A stretch of DNA of 64,000 bases, taken from contig CM077025.1 in the NCBI GenBank assembly GCA_039090855.1, forward strand, positions 95,894,489 to 95,958,488, in the 5' to 3' direction. Under the pieces are notes generated by a model. It did not search any database, was not told the DNA's origin, and saw nothing but the letters and a program-made list of their open reading frames with translations. A program made the position numbers and the translations under genes. Source of the DNA: Macrothele yani. Lineage: Eukaryota > Arthropoda > Arachnida > Araneae > Macrothelidae. Shown here piece by piece: positions 55,270 through 64,000 of this stretch. Every line of letters starts with the position of its first letter. The first letter of the stretch is position 1.

Positions 55270-55580
55270 CAGATCATATGTAGAAGATTTTAGGAAGGGA
55301 GTGTCTGACCCCAGGTCTTAAACAACCCTTAGAAATAGGAAGCTAGGAGATTTGAGCTAGAGTGCCCGATAGGAAAGTGATACGGGAGCGAGATAGAAAG
55401 GGGGAGGAAGACGCCCTTATTTATTACCAGGGGGCTAGTACCCAGAACCCGACGGCTTAGCGTGCCCATCCGACGCACGGCGGATGTTTAGTGGTTCGAG
55501 CGTTCGTACCTGCCTGGGATCGAACCCGAGGTCTTCTTCGTGGCAGTCACGAACGTTGACCACTAAGCCACCCGCGGCCC
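55270..55580 (-). mobile_element. tRNA-derived SINE-3, copy 1
   Basis: On the minus strand the head GGCCGCGGGTGGCTTAGTGG (A box) and CCTCGGGTTCGATCCCAGGC (B box) precede a body of about 190 bp. The body ends CTAAAATCTTCTACATATGA. It matches 57160-57455 at about 93% by eye. Confidence 0.85.
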
Positions 55581-55584
55581 TCAT

Positions 55585-56180
55585 TAAAAAAGCGCAGTTC
55601 AGGTGTTATTTCAACCGTTTCATGAACTTCACACGCGGCGTCTTTTTCCAGTCGTTGCTTCGATTCTCATAGAGACGCGCTGGTGAAAATGTTTTGGCTC
55701 TTCGGTGTCTATTTTCATCTGTCACGATAGAGGAAGTCTTAAGTTCGTCCTACTTCACAGCGTTTAATACTTAACGTCTTCAGTCAGCAGTATGGAAACA
55801 GATTCACTTAATGTAGTAGTGGTGCTTCCCTTCATGTTTATGACGAAACTCATGGAAAAAGCAGAATCATTGTCCATTCACCGCGCCAACGAGAAAGTCA
55901 TCTCAATGGGCAAGAAATATCCTGACACGATGTTCTATCTGTTTCTCTGTTACTCTGATGCGCTCCATTTTTTATCAGTTTACTCGTCTCTCGGGTATCC
56001 TTGATAGTATGAAGAATTCAAGTGGAGAAATTACATGTTTAGAACTGTACGCGTTTGTGCTTACACGTGGAGAAATGCACTAATGGGAGATCGAAATTTT
56101 GAACTCTTTAGTGAGTGTCAATAGAAGTAAAAGCACAAACACTGACAACGTAAAGATATGACTCAAACCTTAAACCTCCT
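55585..56180. other. no gene confirmed; small plus-strand ORF at 55792-56004
   Basis: A 70-residue frame (METDSLNVVVVLPFMFMTKL, with a hydrophobic stretch) is the only candidate. I do not recognise it, see no splice signals that fit it to a gene, and do not claim it as coding. Confidence 0.35.
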
Positions 56181-56184
56181 TTAA

Positions 56185-56416
56185 ATCTATAACTACTACT
56201 TACAGTAGCAAAATACTGTTCTTCACGTGTTCATACTTAGAAATAGGCATATCCATAAAATATAATAATTAACGGAGTACAGCACATTAATAGAATGTAT
56301 TCAAAATCTCCATTAATGTGTTGTTCTCCGTTAATGTTTATATTTTATGGATATGACTATCTAAGTATAAACACGTGAACAACATTGTTTTGCTACTGTA
56401 AGTAGTAGATATAGAT
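56185..56416. mobile_element. long palindromic hairpin MITE
   Basis: Two arms of about 108 bp (56185-56292 and about 56310-56416) are inverted copies at roughly 88% identity: ACTACTTACAGTAGCAAAA, CACGTGTT.ATACTTAGA and CATATCCATAAAATATAA. The loop is about 18 bp. No coding capacity. Confidence 0.8.
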
Positions 56417-56859
56417 TCATACCGTTTAAATCTTTGCATTAAAATTCACCTAATTACGTCGCAGATAAACGGTCAACAGCGGAGACGGAAGCGTTGCCAC
56501 ATTTGCGCATATTATAAATGAGAATATGTTTCCTTCGTTAAGGATTGCCACTTTACTTTCAGGTTATCTGGTACATGCAAAGCTCATTAAGAAAGAACTC
56601 CCTGCATCCCTGTTTTTAGAAGACTACTAGAACATTTTTTAACCAAATTTTTGGATACAGTCTCTAGCTTCGCCGACGTAGAAGTATCTCGGAACTGGGC
56701 CTAAATGTGTAAATGCGTTTTTGATGATATGCATCTTTTCGGACAAAATAAAGTAAATCTCACGCAAAAAAAAATTGATATAACCAAAATGGGTAACGGA
56801 AGCACTCAAAACCATTGCCGAAATCTGATTTTTGAATGTTGTCCCGTGAAGTAAGGCAA

Positions 56860-57005
56860 CACTAGTTGATTTGGTTGTTACTCAACAATATATTTTACTA
56901 AACTATCGACGAACATTATTTTACTGCACGTTACATGCACGTATCAATATATCATTGCAATCTGCCTAAATAATGAGAACCTGATAATAAATGTGATATA
57001 TGCCA
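56860..57005. repeat. dispersed repeat related to 20160-20285
   Basis: Both stretches share TATTTTA..AAACTATCG.G.AACA, CATTGCAATCT and ATGAGAACCTGAT.ATAAA in the same order. Short and diverged. Confidence 0.45.
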
Positions 57006-57159
57006 TTACAAAAACGCATTTTTATGGTATAAAAACGGCATGTCTTAGCAAAATTTGGTTCCTTCTTGGGCTTCGTCCCTCTTCGAGGGTTACCTGCTTT
57101 TAATGAGGACTTTAAAATGGTGTATAACGCAATCTGTAGATATCTTAATCTCCTTTACT

Positions 57160-57455
57160 TAGATCAGATGTAGAGGATTTTAGGAAGGGAGTATCTGACC
57201 CCAGGTCTTAAACAACCCTTAGAAATAGGAAGCTAGGAGATTTGGGCTAGAGTGCCCGATTGGAAAGTGATACGGAAGCGAGGTAGAAAGAGGGAGGAAG
57301 ACGTCCTTATTTATTACCGGGGTCCGACGGCTTAATGTGCCCATCCGAGGCACGGCGGATATTTAGTGGTTCGAGCGTTCGTACCTGCCTGGGATCGAAC
57401 CCGAGGTCTTCTCTGTGGCAGTCACGAACGTTGACCACTAGGCCACCCGCGGCCC
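57160..57455 (-). mobile_element. tRNA-derived SINE-3, copy 2, with 13-bp target duplication
   Basis: The perfect direct repeat AATCTCCTTTACT lies at 57147-57159 and 57456-57468. The SINE has the same head and body as copy 1 and lacks a 17-bp segment (GGGGCTAGTACCCAGAA) present there. Confidence 0.92.
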
Positions 57456-57994
57456 AATCTCCTTTACTACTAGGCCTCCTTTTATTTGAACCCCAGGGGG
57501 GAGAAGGGGGTCGAAAGGAGGCCTGCTGCTAATGACGGGAGCTTTAAAATGATGAATACGGGTTGTAACCTGTAGATATCCTAGACCAATAATCCACCTC
57601 CTTACTAACACACTTGCGATTCAGCTTTTCTTTCTATTTTAAGATTATATTTTAGTTTGCGCATGTGCAGATGGACTTTCATAGCTCCATCACATTTCAT
57701 CGGTGTCAGGGTCGTTTCTTACGTTCGGCTAAATCTGAATAATACACTGCCGGAAAGTGAAAAAAAAAAAAAAGAACACCAGAAGGAATGCCGGTAGGAA
57801 CGTCCTATTATACTACGTTAATTGATAAGGGCAGCAGAAACTGTGATCCAAGTTGGAACATAATTTGATAAAATAATGGCATTCACTGCGGACAACAACA
57901 TGAAAATGTAAGCAGCGCGTATTTAACCATTAGGGCGTGCAGAACGAAATCATTCATCTGGTGTCGTGTTGTTCAGTGTTCATTGAATAAGGTA

Positions 57995-59014
57995 CCATGC
58001 CTGGACGACGCAGGTGCACAACCTATGGTGGGTGTGCGAAAAGGAGGTCGGTCCGTCCGTCAAATTGCTGACAGAGTGGGACGACAGGTATCGGGGCCAT
58101 GGTAAGATGGTGGCGTAGGTGCGGCCAGGCGAGCATTCGCACACTTTCAGACGTGGTTCCGGGCAGCACACAGTTACAGACGCACGAGAAGATTGGCGTA
58201 TCAGCAGGGCGGCGTTTGTAGAGCGGACGGCTATGGCGTCACAAATTCGACCCCCTGTCATACCAAGGGTGTCTACCAGAACAATGCGGAATCGTTTGTT
58301 AGAAGCGGGACTACGTGGACGCGTGCTGCTGGCACGGTTACCGCTGACCCCTGGTCCCCGTCGAGCACGGTGTCAAGAACGAGTTCATTGAAGTGAAGAA
58401 TGGTGGTCAGTGGTCTTCACTGACCACCATTCTTCACTTCAATGAACCTTGGCAGGCAGCGCCAATTCTGCTTGGGAGCGTCTGACGGTCGTGTACGCGT
58501 CCCAAGGCGACCAGGTGAGCTGATTCCGTCATCAGACACCCGCCAACGACACACAGGCACCACGCCGGCTATCATGGTGTGGGAGAGATTAGCTACCACT
58601 CTCGTACGAGTCTGGTGTTTGTACGGGGTACACTGAATAGCACAGTACGTATGTCTGCGACATCGTGCAGCCGGTCATTCTGCCATTTTTGAGCGCGATC
58701 CGCGTTGCGATATTCCAGCGGAATAACACCCGCCCACACTCCGTCTGGGCAATTTAGCGTGCTCTTTAGGTTGTGAATCAACTCCCTTGGCCAGCACGCT
58801 CTCCGGACTTGTATCCAATCGAGGACATCTGGGACTAGATGAGACAAAAACTCATCCGCGGACCTTGGCAGGCAGCGACAAACTCTGCATTGTGCGTCCC
58901 AGTACAAAGCACATGGAATGCTATCCCCCAGATTCATTTCCGCATTTGTACGACCGATTGCATGCCAGATTGGAAGCTTGTATTGTTGCTGGAGGTACTG
59001 CAATACCTTATTAA
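57995..59014 (+). pseudogene. Tc1 transposase (copy K), heavily frameshifted
   Basis: Blocks are MVGVRKGGRSVRQIADRVGR (HTH), RTMRNRLLEAGLRGRVLLAR, ASDGRVRVPRRPGELIPSS and ATNSALCVP, ending near QIHFRICTTDCMPDWKL and GGTAIPY at 59014. The first-Asp region is replaced by a perfect hairpin at 58383-58447. Confidence 0.78.
58383..58447. repeat. perfect 30-bp inverted repeat with 5-bp loop
   Basis: The left arm 58383-58412 starts GTTCATTGAAGTGAAGAATG. The right arm 58418-58447 is its exact reverse complement, and the loop is GTCTT. It lies within the Tc1 copy K coding remnant. Confidence 0.97.
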
Positions 59015-59167
59015 CATGTGCCTTCTGTACACTGTAATAAGCATTGAAAGGTAAAATAAGCATTGATTCACTTCACACGTGTGATCACTTTCCTCCTTTA
59101 ACAAGTTGTTGCTACGACGTGAATCTTGTAGATGCAGCTGCAAATTTTAATGGTGTTCTTTTTACTC

Positions 59168-59828
59168 TTCCCAACCGTAGGTAGAAGAAGAGTATATGCT
59201 CCAGCTTTGTTCGTCTGTCCGTCCGAACGATAACTCGCGTAAAAATTGTTCGATTTCGGTGAAATTTTAGTATGTGGTAGGGAACCACTTCAGGACGAAC
59301 GCTATTGAAAATGGGCGAAATGGGGTCAAAGGTCAGGACACAAGAGCGGGATCCTTTCCATTGCTTTTATGCGTCATAACTTACGTAAAAATGCTTGGAT
59401 TGCAATAAAACTTTATCATGTTGTTCCGGAGGTATATTGAACCAATTGTGTTCAATATATTCGAAATGAGGTCAAAGGTCAGAACACAGGATCGATATTT
59501 ATTCCACAGCCATTATCCTCATAACTTGATTAATGATTTCTGGTACGTTTTTTTTTTTTTGATTGGAGGTTTAACGACCACCGTGAGCAACTCAATGGGC
59601 TATAAGCAGTCGCCCGTCCCTAATTTAGGGTCACTGGTTCCAGGGAAGGGAGAGAGCCAGTGCCGTAAGACAAACACAACATCCATGCCTCACCGGGATT
59701 CGAACCCGGACCCCTTTCGGACGAATGATCAGAGGCCAACGCCTTAGACCACTGCGCCACCGGGGCGGCTCTGGTACGTTGTAAAGCGTATCATAATCCA
59801 TTAATTGCATGATTTTACTAACTTGTTT
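59168..59828. repeat. dispersed repeat family R1, copy 2, inserted in Tc1 terminal repeat
   Basis: This is the same repeat as 26285-26800 (CCAACCGTAGG, ATATGCTCCAGCTTTGTTCG, GGGGTCAAAGGTCAGGACA). It interrupts the right terminal repeat of Tc1 copy K and itself carries a SINE-1 at 59550-59769. Confidence 0.78.
59550..59769 (-). mobile_element. SINE-1 copy with 11-bp target duplication
   Basis: The direct repeat TCTGGTACGTT flanks at 59539-59549 and 59770-59780. The poly-T start, GATTGGAGGTTTAACGACCA and the CACCGGGATTCGAACCCGGA B box are intact, so this is a young copy. Confidence 0.96.
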
Positions 59829-59849
59829 TCACTTTCCGGCAGTGTATTC

Positions 59850-61318
59850 ATTATAAAAATAAACATTGTTTTTGAAACACTAAACAGTCGAAATACTATT
59901 GTCGCCGCCATAATTTAGCAAGCATTTTCTTTTATGACTCGTATATCGTCCTTTAATAGTTTTACAACGATAACTTTCATTAATCCACCTGCCTAAATAC
60001 CGCTCAATGTGAGCAATTAGTAAATTTTATATGTTTTAATGATTTAATTCCACTTGGTATGTCCCGTACTGTATGACACTTCGTGCTCGTCGTACTTGTG
60101 CTTCGTGTCAATCAGTACTTGCTTACTGATTGCCTGCCTGTGTTGTTTCATTGAACTCTTGTCGTTTTTCTGTTGCATTCATACGCACAAGAATCGTGTG
60201 TTTCTTCTGCTTCGATTGGCTGCCTATTCAGTAACCTTCTCTTATTATCATCTTTCGCTATAAACAGACCATCATTCTTATCTTTCCGGCGAATCTCTCG
60301 GTTCTGTATTGATTTGCAGTATTAATTTGCACTGTTTGCTTTTATGAATAAAGCGACTGTTTGAATATGTACCGGACTGTGGCTCAAGGTGGTCGTGCGT
60401 GACGCGAATAAATGCAATGTGTTGCACCTAAATAAACATATACTCTCGAATCACTCGTTTTGTTTCACACCCGCAAAGATCTTGGCATGCAAAAGATACA
60501 TAGCATAAATTATAGCAGGATACTTTTTCGTTTTTTTCATAATATTTCTTCGTAATAGACCAAAAAAAGGTTATTTTGTGGTCTGACAAACAACTATTAG
60601 AACTAGTGATTTCAAAAAAATTTATTAGTCAGATGTGTTGCCGCAAGTAGCATTAATGGACACTAGAAAATCCGTATTGTTCTTTTCCTCTAGGAACCCT
60701 ATGAGGTACTTACGCCAAATAATGCCATGTATCCCTTTAGCGCCACCGTACGGATTCCTTGTACAATACTAGATAGCGGTAGTTTACCGTACGGGTCTGC
60801 ATTCAAAGGCAATGTACCGAGAAAGTTGTTTGTAGAAGTCTACCATCATTTACGAACGAAGTGGTACATCCGCCATTTGCTCTTGAGTCAGGAAACTGAA
60901 AGTCTGCTACTATATCAAGGTAAGCGAAAGGAACTGATTTGGAAGATGCCGTAAAGAATAACTTTGAAAACTATACATGTTCTTGATACTATAAAGCAAC
61001 TTTGCCATCCGATACATGATTTAAACGAGTTTCATATACATAAAAAATGAATATTATATACACTATAAACATTCCTATAGCGATTACGTCACTATGGAGA
61101 CTATTGTGTAAAACCTCGGAACTCTCCCCGACCACTAGCAGTGAATAATGTAACATCTTTCTCACTGCGCATGCCCATAAGTTGTACCTCCCACATATAT
61201 ACCATTACTCCCAGTTTAACGCAGCATTACATACATATGAAGACGAACTCAACGTGAGCTTGAAAGTGCTAATGTTTTTAACTTGTGTTTTAGTTCGCAT
61301 AATATTCATTTTTATGTA
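59850..61318. other. no gene seen
   Basis: Unrecognised sequence. A minus-strand stretch near 60710-60835 ends at a GTAAGT donor-like site, but its peptide does not match the missing P5CS kinase half well enough to call an exon. Confidence 0.5.
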
Positions 61319-62230
61319 CAGGGTGTCTCACAAAGGACTCCCTGTCTTTAAAATGAAATAACTCGGAAACGGAGATGGATAGAAGAATCAAACAAGTGGT
61401 ATGTTTATTTTGAAAGCCGTAAAAATCTGATACAGAAGTTTCAAAATTACTTACAAATGTTGCCGACAGGTGACGCTGTACGCTTTAGTCGCAGTTAGGC
61501 GTCCGAGAAATAGTCTATAAACTGTCCTTTGCAAGCAGTCGTTGCAATCACATGACAATCGATTCAAAATGTGCACCTTTCGCAGCACAGAGATGGCGCA
61601 AACGAAGAATGAAATTTTCAGTCACCCTCTGTAGTGCGTCAACGGAAATGGACGCACATGCCTCACCGATCAACTCTTCAAGCTCGTCCAGTGTTGCAGA
61701 ATTGTTCTGGAAAACAGTGTCCTTCAATGTTCCCCACAAAAAGTAGTCGCAGGGGGTAAGATCGGGTGAGTATGGACGCCAATCCGTGCCTGTTCCAGTA
61801 AATGTGGAAGAGTTCAAAGCAATGACTCTATTCGCGAAGTATTCCTCAAGAAAGGCAAAAACCTCTGGGGTGCGGTGTGATCGGGCCCCATCTTGCATAA
61901 ACCACGAAGTCCCTGATACTCGAGTACCAGAAAAACACGGAATACATGACTTCATCCACTTCCTTCAGTACGTTAACCTCCTTTCACGTTTCGACAGCGA
62001 AACTGTCCGAAGACTGATCGCTCTGTGCTTCACAGCATTATTTATAGGACCGCACTGTGACTACAGCGTACAGTGCCACCTTTCGGCAACATTTGTAAGT
62101 AATTTTGAAACTTCTGTAACAGATTTCTACGGCTTTTCAAATGAACATAGCATTTGTTTTATTCTTCTATCGATCTCCGTTTCCGAGTTATTTCATTTTA
62201 AAATCATGGAGTCCTTTGTGGGACACCCTG
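61319..62230 (-). mobile_element. internally deleted IS630/mariner-type element (copy 2)
   Basis: The ends CAGGGTGTCTCACAAAGGAC and the inverse of CAGGGTGTCCCACAAAGGAC have TA on both sides. Terminal repeats of about 185 bp match those of 18540-20129, but the body is about 660 bp shorter. Confidence 0.92.
61548..61955 (-). pseudogene. truncated IS630/mariner-type transposase in deletion derivative
   Basis: Minus strand: SGTSWFMQDGARSHRTPEVF (second Asp), YSPDLTPCDYFLWGTLKDTV and RHLCAAKGAHFESIVM, an open 135-residue frame. It is fused directly to the first dozen or so codons (ATGTATTCCGTG..CTGGTACTCGAG) by the internal deletion, so the HTH and first Asp are missing. Confidence 0.9.
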
Positions 62231-62524
62231 TATATTAAATTCATTTAAATCGTGTGGTAGACGGCAAAGTTGCTTTATAGTACTAACCTGCACGAATAAA
62301 TAACCTTCATCTGATGTTCCTGATGTTTAAAGCTTCGTGCGTAGAGAGAAGTTAGTTGATTTTTATAAAATTTCAAAATGTTACAGAAACGGATGCAGAA
62401 TGTCATCAAATACTCGGTCGTCCTGTAACGCCATTGTAGCGTTAAAGTTGTACATACAAGATTTTTAGGTTATCTACAGCACTTACGTACATCTTCGTCA
62501 TATTAAACTCATTTCCATTTCGTC

Positions 62525-62815
62525 AGAGGATCACACGTAAATCATTGAACTGCAAGACAAGCGTAATCAAGACTTCCACGTTTAAAGATGCGTTGTCACT
62601 GACGAACTATTCGACAAAGAACACCCAGAAAAGATTTTAACCAATCACAACCAAGCACGAGCAAAGGTTGGATGTGTTCTATTTGTCATGAAGATCACTT
62701 AGAGAACATGTCTTTGTGTATATTTTGTGCGAGTTACTTACATGAAAAGTGTGGAGGCATCAGAAGAAGCACAAACCTTTCAACTTACACATGTCCAGAA
62801 CTTGTAGAGTGATGC
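62525..62815 (+). pseudogene. possible pogo/Tigger-type transposase C-terminus with PHD-like zinc finger
   Basis: One frame gives KTSTFKDALSLTNYSTKNTQ. A shifted frame gives QSQPSTSKGWMCSICHEDH, then MSLCIFCASYLHEKCGGI and STYTCPEL before TGA. The C-x2-C..C-x2-C..H-x2-C..C spacing is PHD-like. A PSTSKG linker followed by a C-terminal finger occurs in some pogo-type and domesticated transposases. The DDE core is absent and the last Cys pair is incomplete. Confidence 0.42.
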
Positions 62816-62908
62816 CTCCCCGCCCCCTATGAATTTTCCAAACTTTTCTAACACATTGTTTGCATTAAGTGAAAGATTCAATTTTTGTATCCATTATCAC
62901 TATTTATA

Positions 62909-64000
62909 CACTTGTGTGCAAAAATTAAGGACGAAGAGGAGAAATTAGCATAACAGCGGAACGAGCAAGCATAACGGACCGAAAGACTACTCAGGAGATA
63001 AACTAGGGTCCGGTACGGTAGAGCGCGCTCATATATGCAGCATGACGTAGGGGGAGGGAGTGTCGGAAGGGTATAAAGCACACGGGCGGTGTGCGCTCAG
63101 CAATTCGGTGAAAGCTATTGCACGGTGTTCATCGGTTTGAACGACGTCGAGTTGCTGCCACCGTCTGATATGGCCAACAGGCAATCCAGTAGACGACATC
63201 TGGATGACTTTACCCGAGGTTGCGTCACTGGGAAGTTGGAAGAAAGTCGAAGTGTGACTAGTGTGGTCGAGGAGTTCGGGATCGCTCACAGCATCGTTTC
63301 ACGGGCTTGCAGAGCATTTCAAACGACAGGAACAGCTGTCCGAGAGTTCAGCAGTGGCCGTCCACGAGCAACCACGGCGGCGGATGACCGGTATGTTGTC
63401 CAACGGGTTAGAACAGAAAGACGGCAGACAGCGGGAGAAATCGCAAGGCACATGCAACAGACAACTGGACGTCCGTTATGGCGTTTTACCGTGGCCAGGA
63501 GGCTGTACAAAGGTGGCCTATTTGCACGACGACTAGTACGGTGTGTACCATTAACGCCTGCTCATCGGAGACGGTGGTTTCTGTGGTGCCAGGAACACAA
63601 GAACTGGACACATCAGCAATGGGGTCGAGTTATCTTCACGGATGAGAGCCGATTTAGTTTTAGTCTGCTGACGAGCGATTCTGAACGTATACACATCTGG
63701 AGAGAGCAGGGAACACGCAATCACACATCCAACATCATCGAAAGGGACAGGTCTGGAAGTGGCGGAGTTCTTGTTTAGGGCAGTATTGTGCTTGGTAGCC
63801 GTACTGACCTCCACATCTTCCAAGGAGGTTCAGTCACTGGTGTCCGCTATTTTACCGAGGTTCTCCTGCCTCACGAGCGTCTGTTTAGACGTGCTGTGGG
63901 TCCTGAGTTCCTCTTCATGGACAACAACGCTACACCTCATCGTACAGTGGCTGTCGCAGAGTTGTTGGAGAGCAAAGATATTCAAAGCATGGATTGGCCC
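62909..64000 (+). mobile_element. Tc1-like transposon (copy L), runs off the window
   Basis: The left terminus CACTTGTGTGCAAAAATTAA follows a TA at 62907-62908. The right end is outside the window. Confidence 0.85.
63170..64000 (+). pseudogene. Tc1 transposase (copy L), nearly intact, one nonsense codon
   Basis: ATG 63170: MANRQSSRRHLDDFTRGCVT, GIAHSIVSRACRAFQTTG (HTH), SSGRPRATTAADDRYVVQRV, VIFTDESRFSFSLLTSD (first Asp), GSGGVLV then TAG at 63776, then GSIVLGSRTDLHIFQGGSVT, FLFMDNNATPHRTVAVAELL (second Asp) up to MDWP at the window end. The TAG sits where the family has Trp (VxW), so it is likely TGG to TAG. The Glu block would lie beyond 64000. Confidence 0.93.

Larger units (their letters stand above)
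57745..59844 (+). mobile_element. Tc1-like transposon (copy K), right terminal repeat split
   Basis: The left end CACTGCCGGAAAGTGAAAAA runs into AAGAACACC. The right end has GGTGTTCTTTTTA at about 59150 and, after an insertion, CACTTTCCGGCAGTG ending at 59844. TA flanks at 57743-57744 and 59845-59846. Confidence 0.88.

Noticed and set aside
55792..56004. 70-residue ORF starting METDSLNVVVVLPFMFMTKL as a small membrane protein
   Set aside because: No homology recognised, no splice or promoter support, and such ORFs are expected by chance at this length.
60693..60835. Minus-strand open stretch ending at GTAAGT, possible upstream P5CS exon
   Set aside because: The peptide (PLSSIVQGIRTVALKGYMAL) resembles the RACAAAGQSGLMALY block only loosely and needs gaps. 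No acceptor or adjoining kinase exons were found between it and 52.96 kb.

Overview
The window looks like intron-dominated, repeat-saturated DNA from a large arthropod genome, most likely a chelicerate and plausibly a spider. That assignment is inference: it rests on the swarm of dead Tc1/mariner copies, RTE-type LINE remnants, tRNA-derived SINEs and very long introns, and no database was consulted. There are no bacterial genes, operons or ribosome binding sites.

The only host gene I can support is on the minus strand. Four exons (52956-52741, 45281-45119, 28580-28437 and 14891-14674) join with matching intron phases into 741 bp, or 247 uninterrupted codons, of delta-1-pyrroline-5-carboxylate synthase (P5CS, ALDH18A1). 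They cover the C-terminal half of the glutamate 5-kinase domain, the linker, and the start of the gamma-glutamyl-phosphate reductase domain. The introns between them are about 7.5, 16.5 and 13.5 kb. I found neither the first nor the last coding exons in the window, so the gene extends beyond both ends.

Most other recognisable sequence is mobile DNA inside or upstream of these introns. Region 1-14.6 kb holds an RTE tail array, three Tc1 copies, a TRIM-like element, a piggyBac-type MITE, SINEs, a hAT fragment, a mariner-derived tandem array and a small foldback. Region 15-28 kb holds Tc1 and IS630-type elements, some nested. Region 28.8-37 kb holds a LINE RT fragment, a 37-bp minisatellite, and a mariner split by a 4.9-kb foldback element with a perfect 9-bp target duplication. 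Region 38-48 kb holds two more TRIM-like copies, Tc1 copies, a hAT MITE, a 150-bp-monomer satellite and a 39-bp minisatellite. Region 48-64 kb holds mariner, IS630-type and Tc1 elements interrupted by SINEs, and ends in a nearly intact Tc1.

Three observations stand out. (1) A short LTR-type element (TG..CA ends, PBS-like and polypurine sequences) carries a tRNA-like Pol III unit inside each LTR and occurs three times. This resembles plant Cassandra TRIMs, which carry 5S rRNA in their LTRs. (2) A foldback element is built from inverted arms of two classes of tandem repeat, and a small relative lies at 13.3-14.2 kb. (3) Dead transposase and LINE coding sequences repeatedly contain internal tandem amplifications (38, 99, about 110 and 114 bp units). 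Layered insertions with readable target duplications let the order of events be reconstructed.
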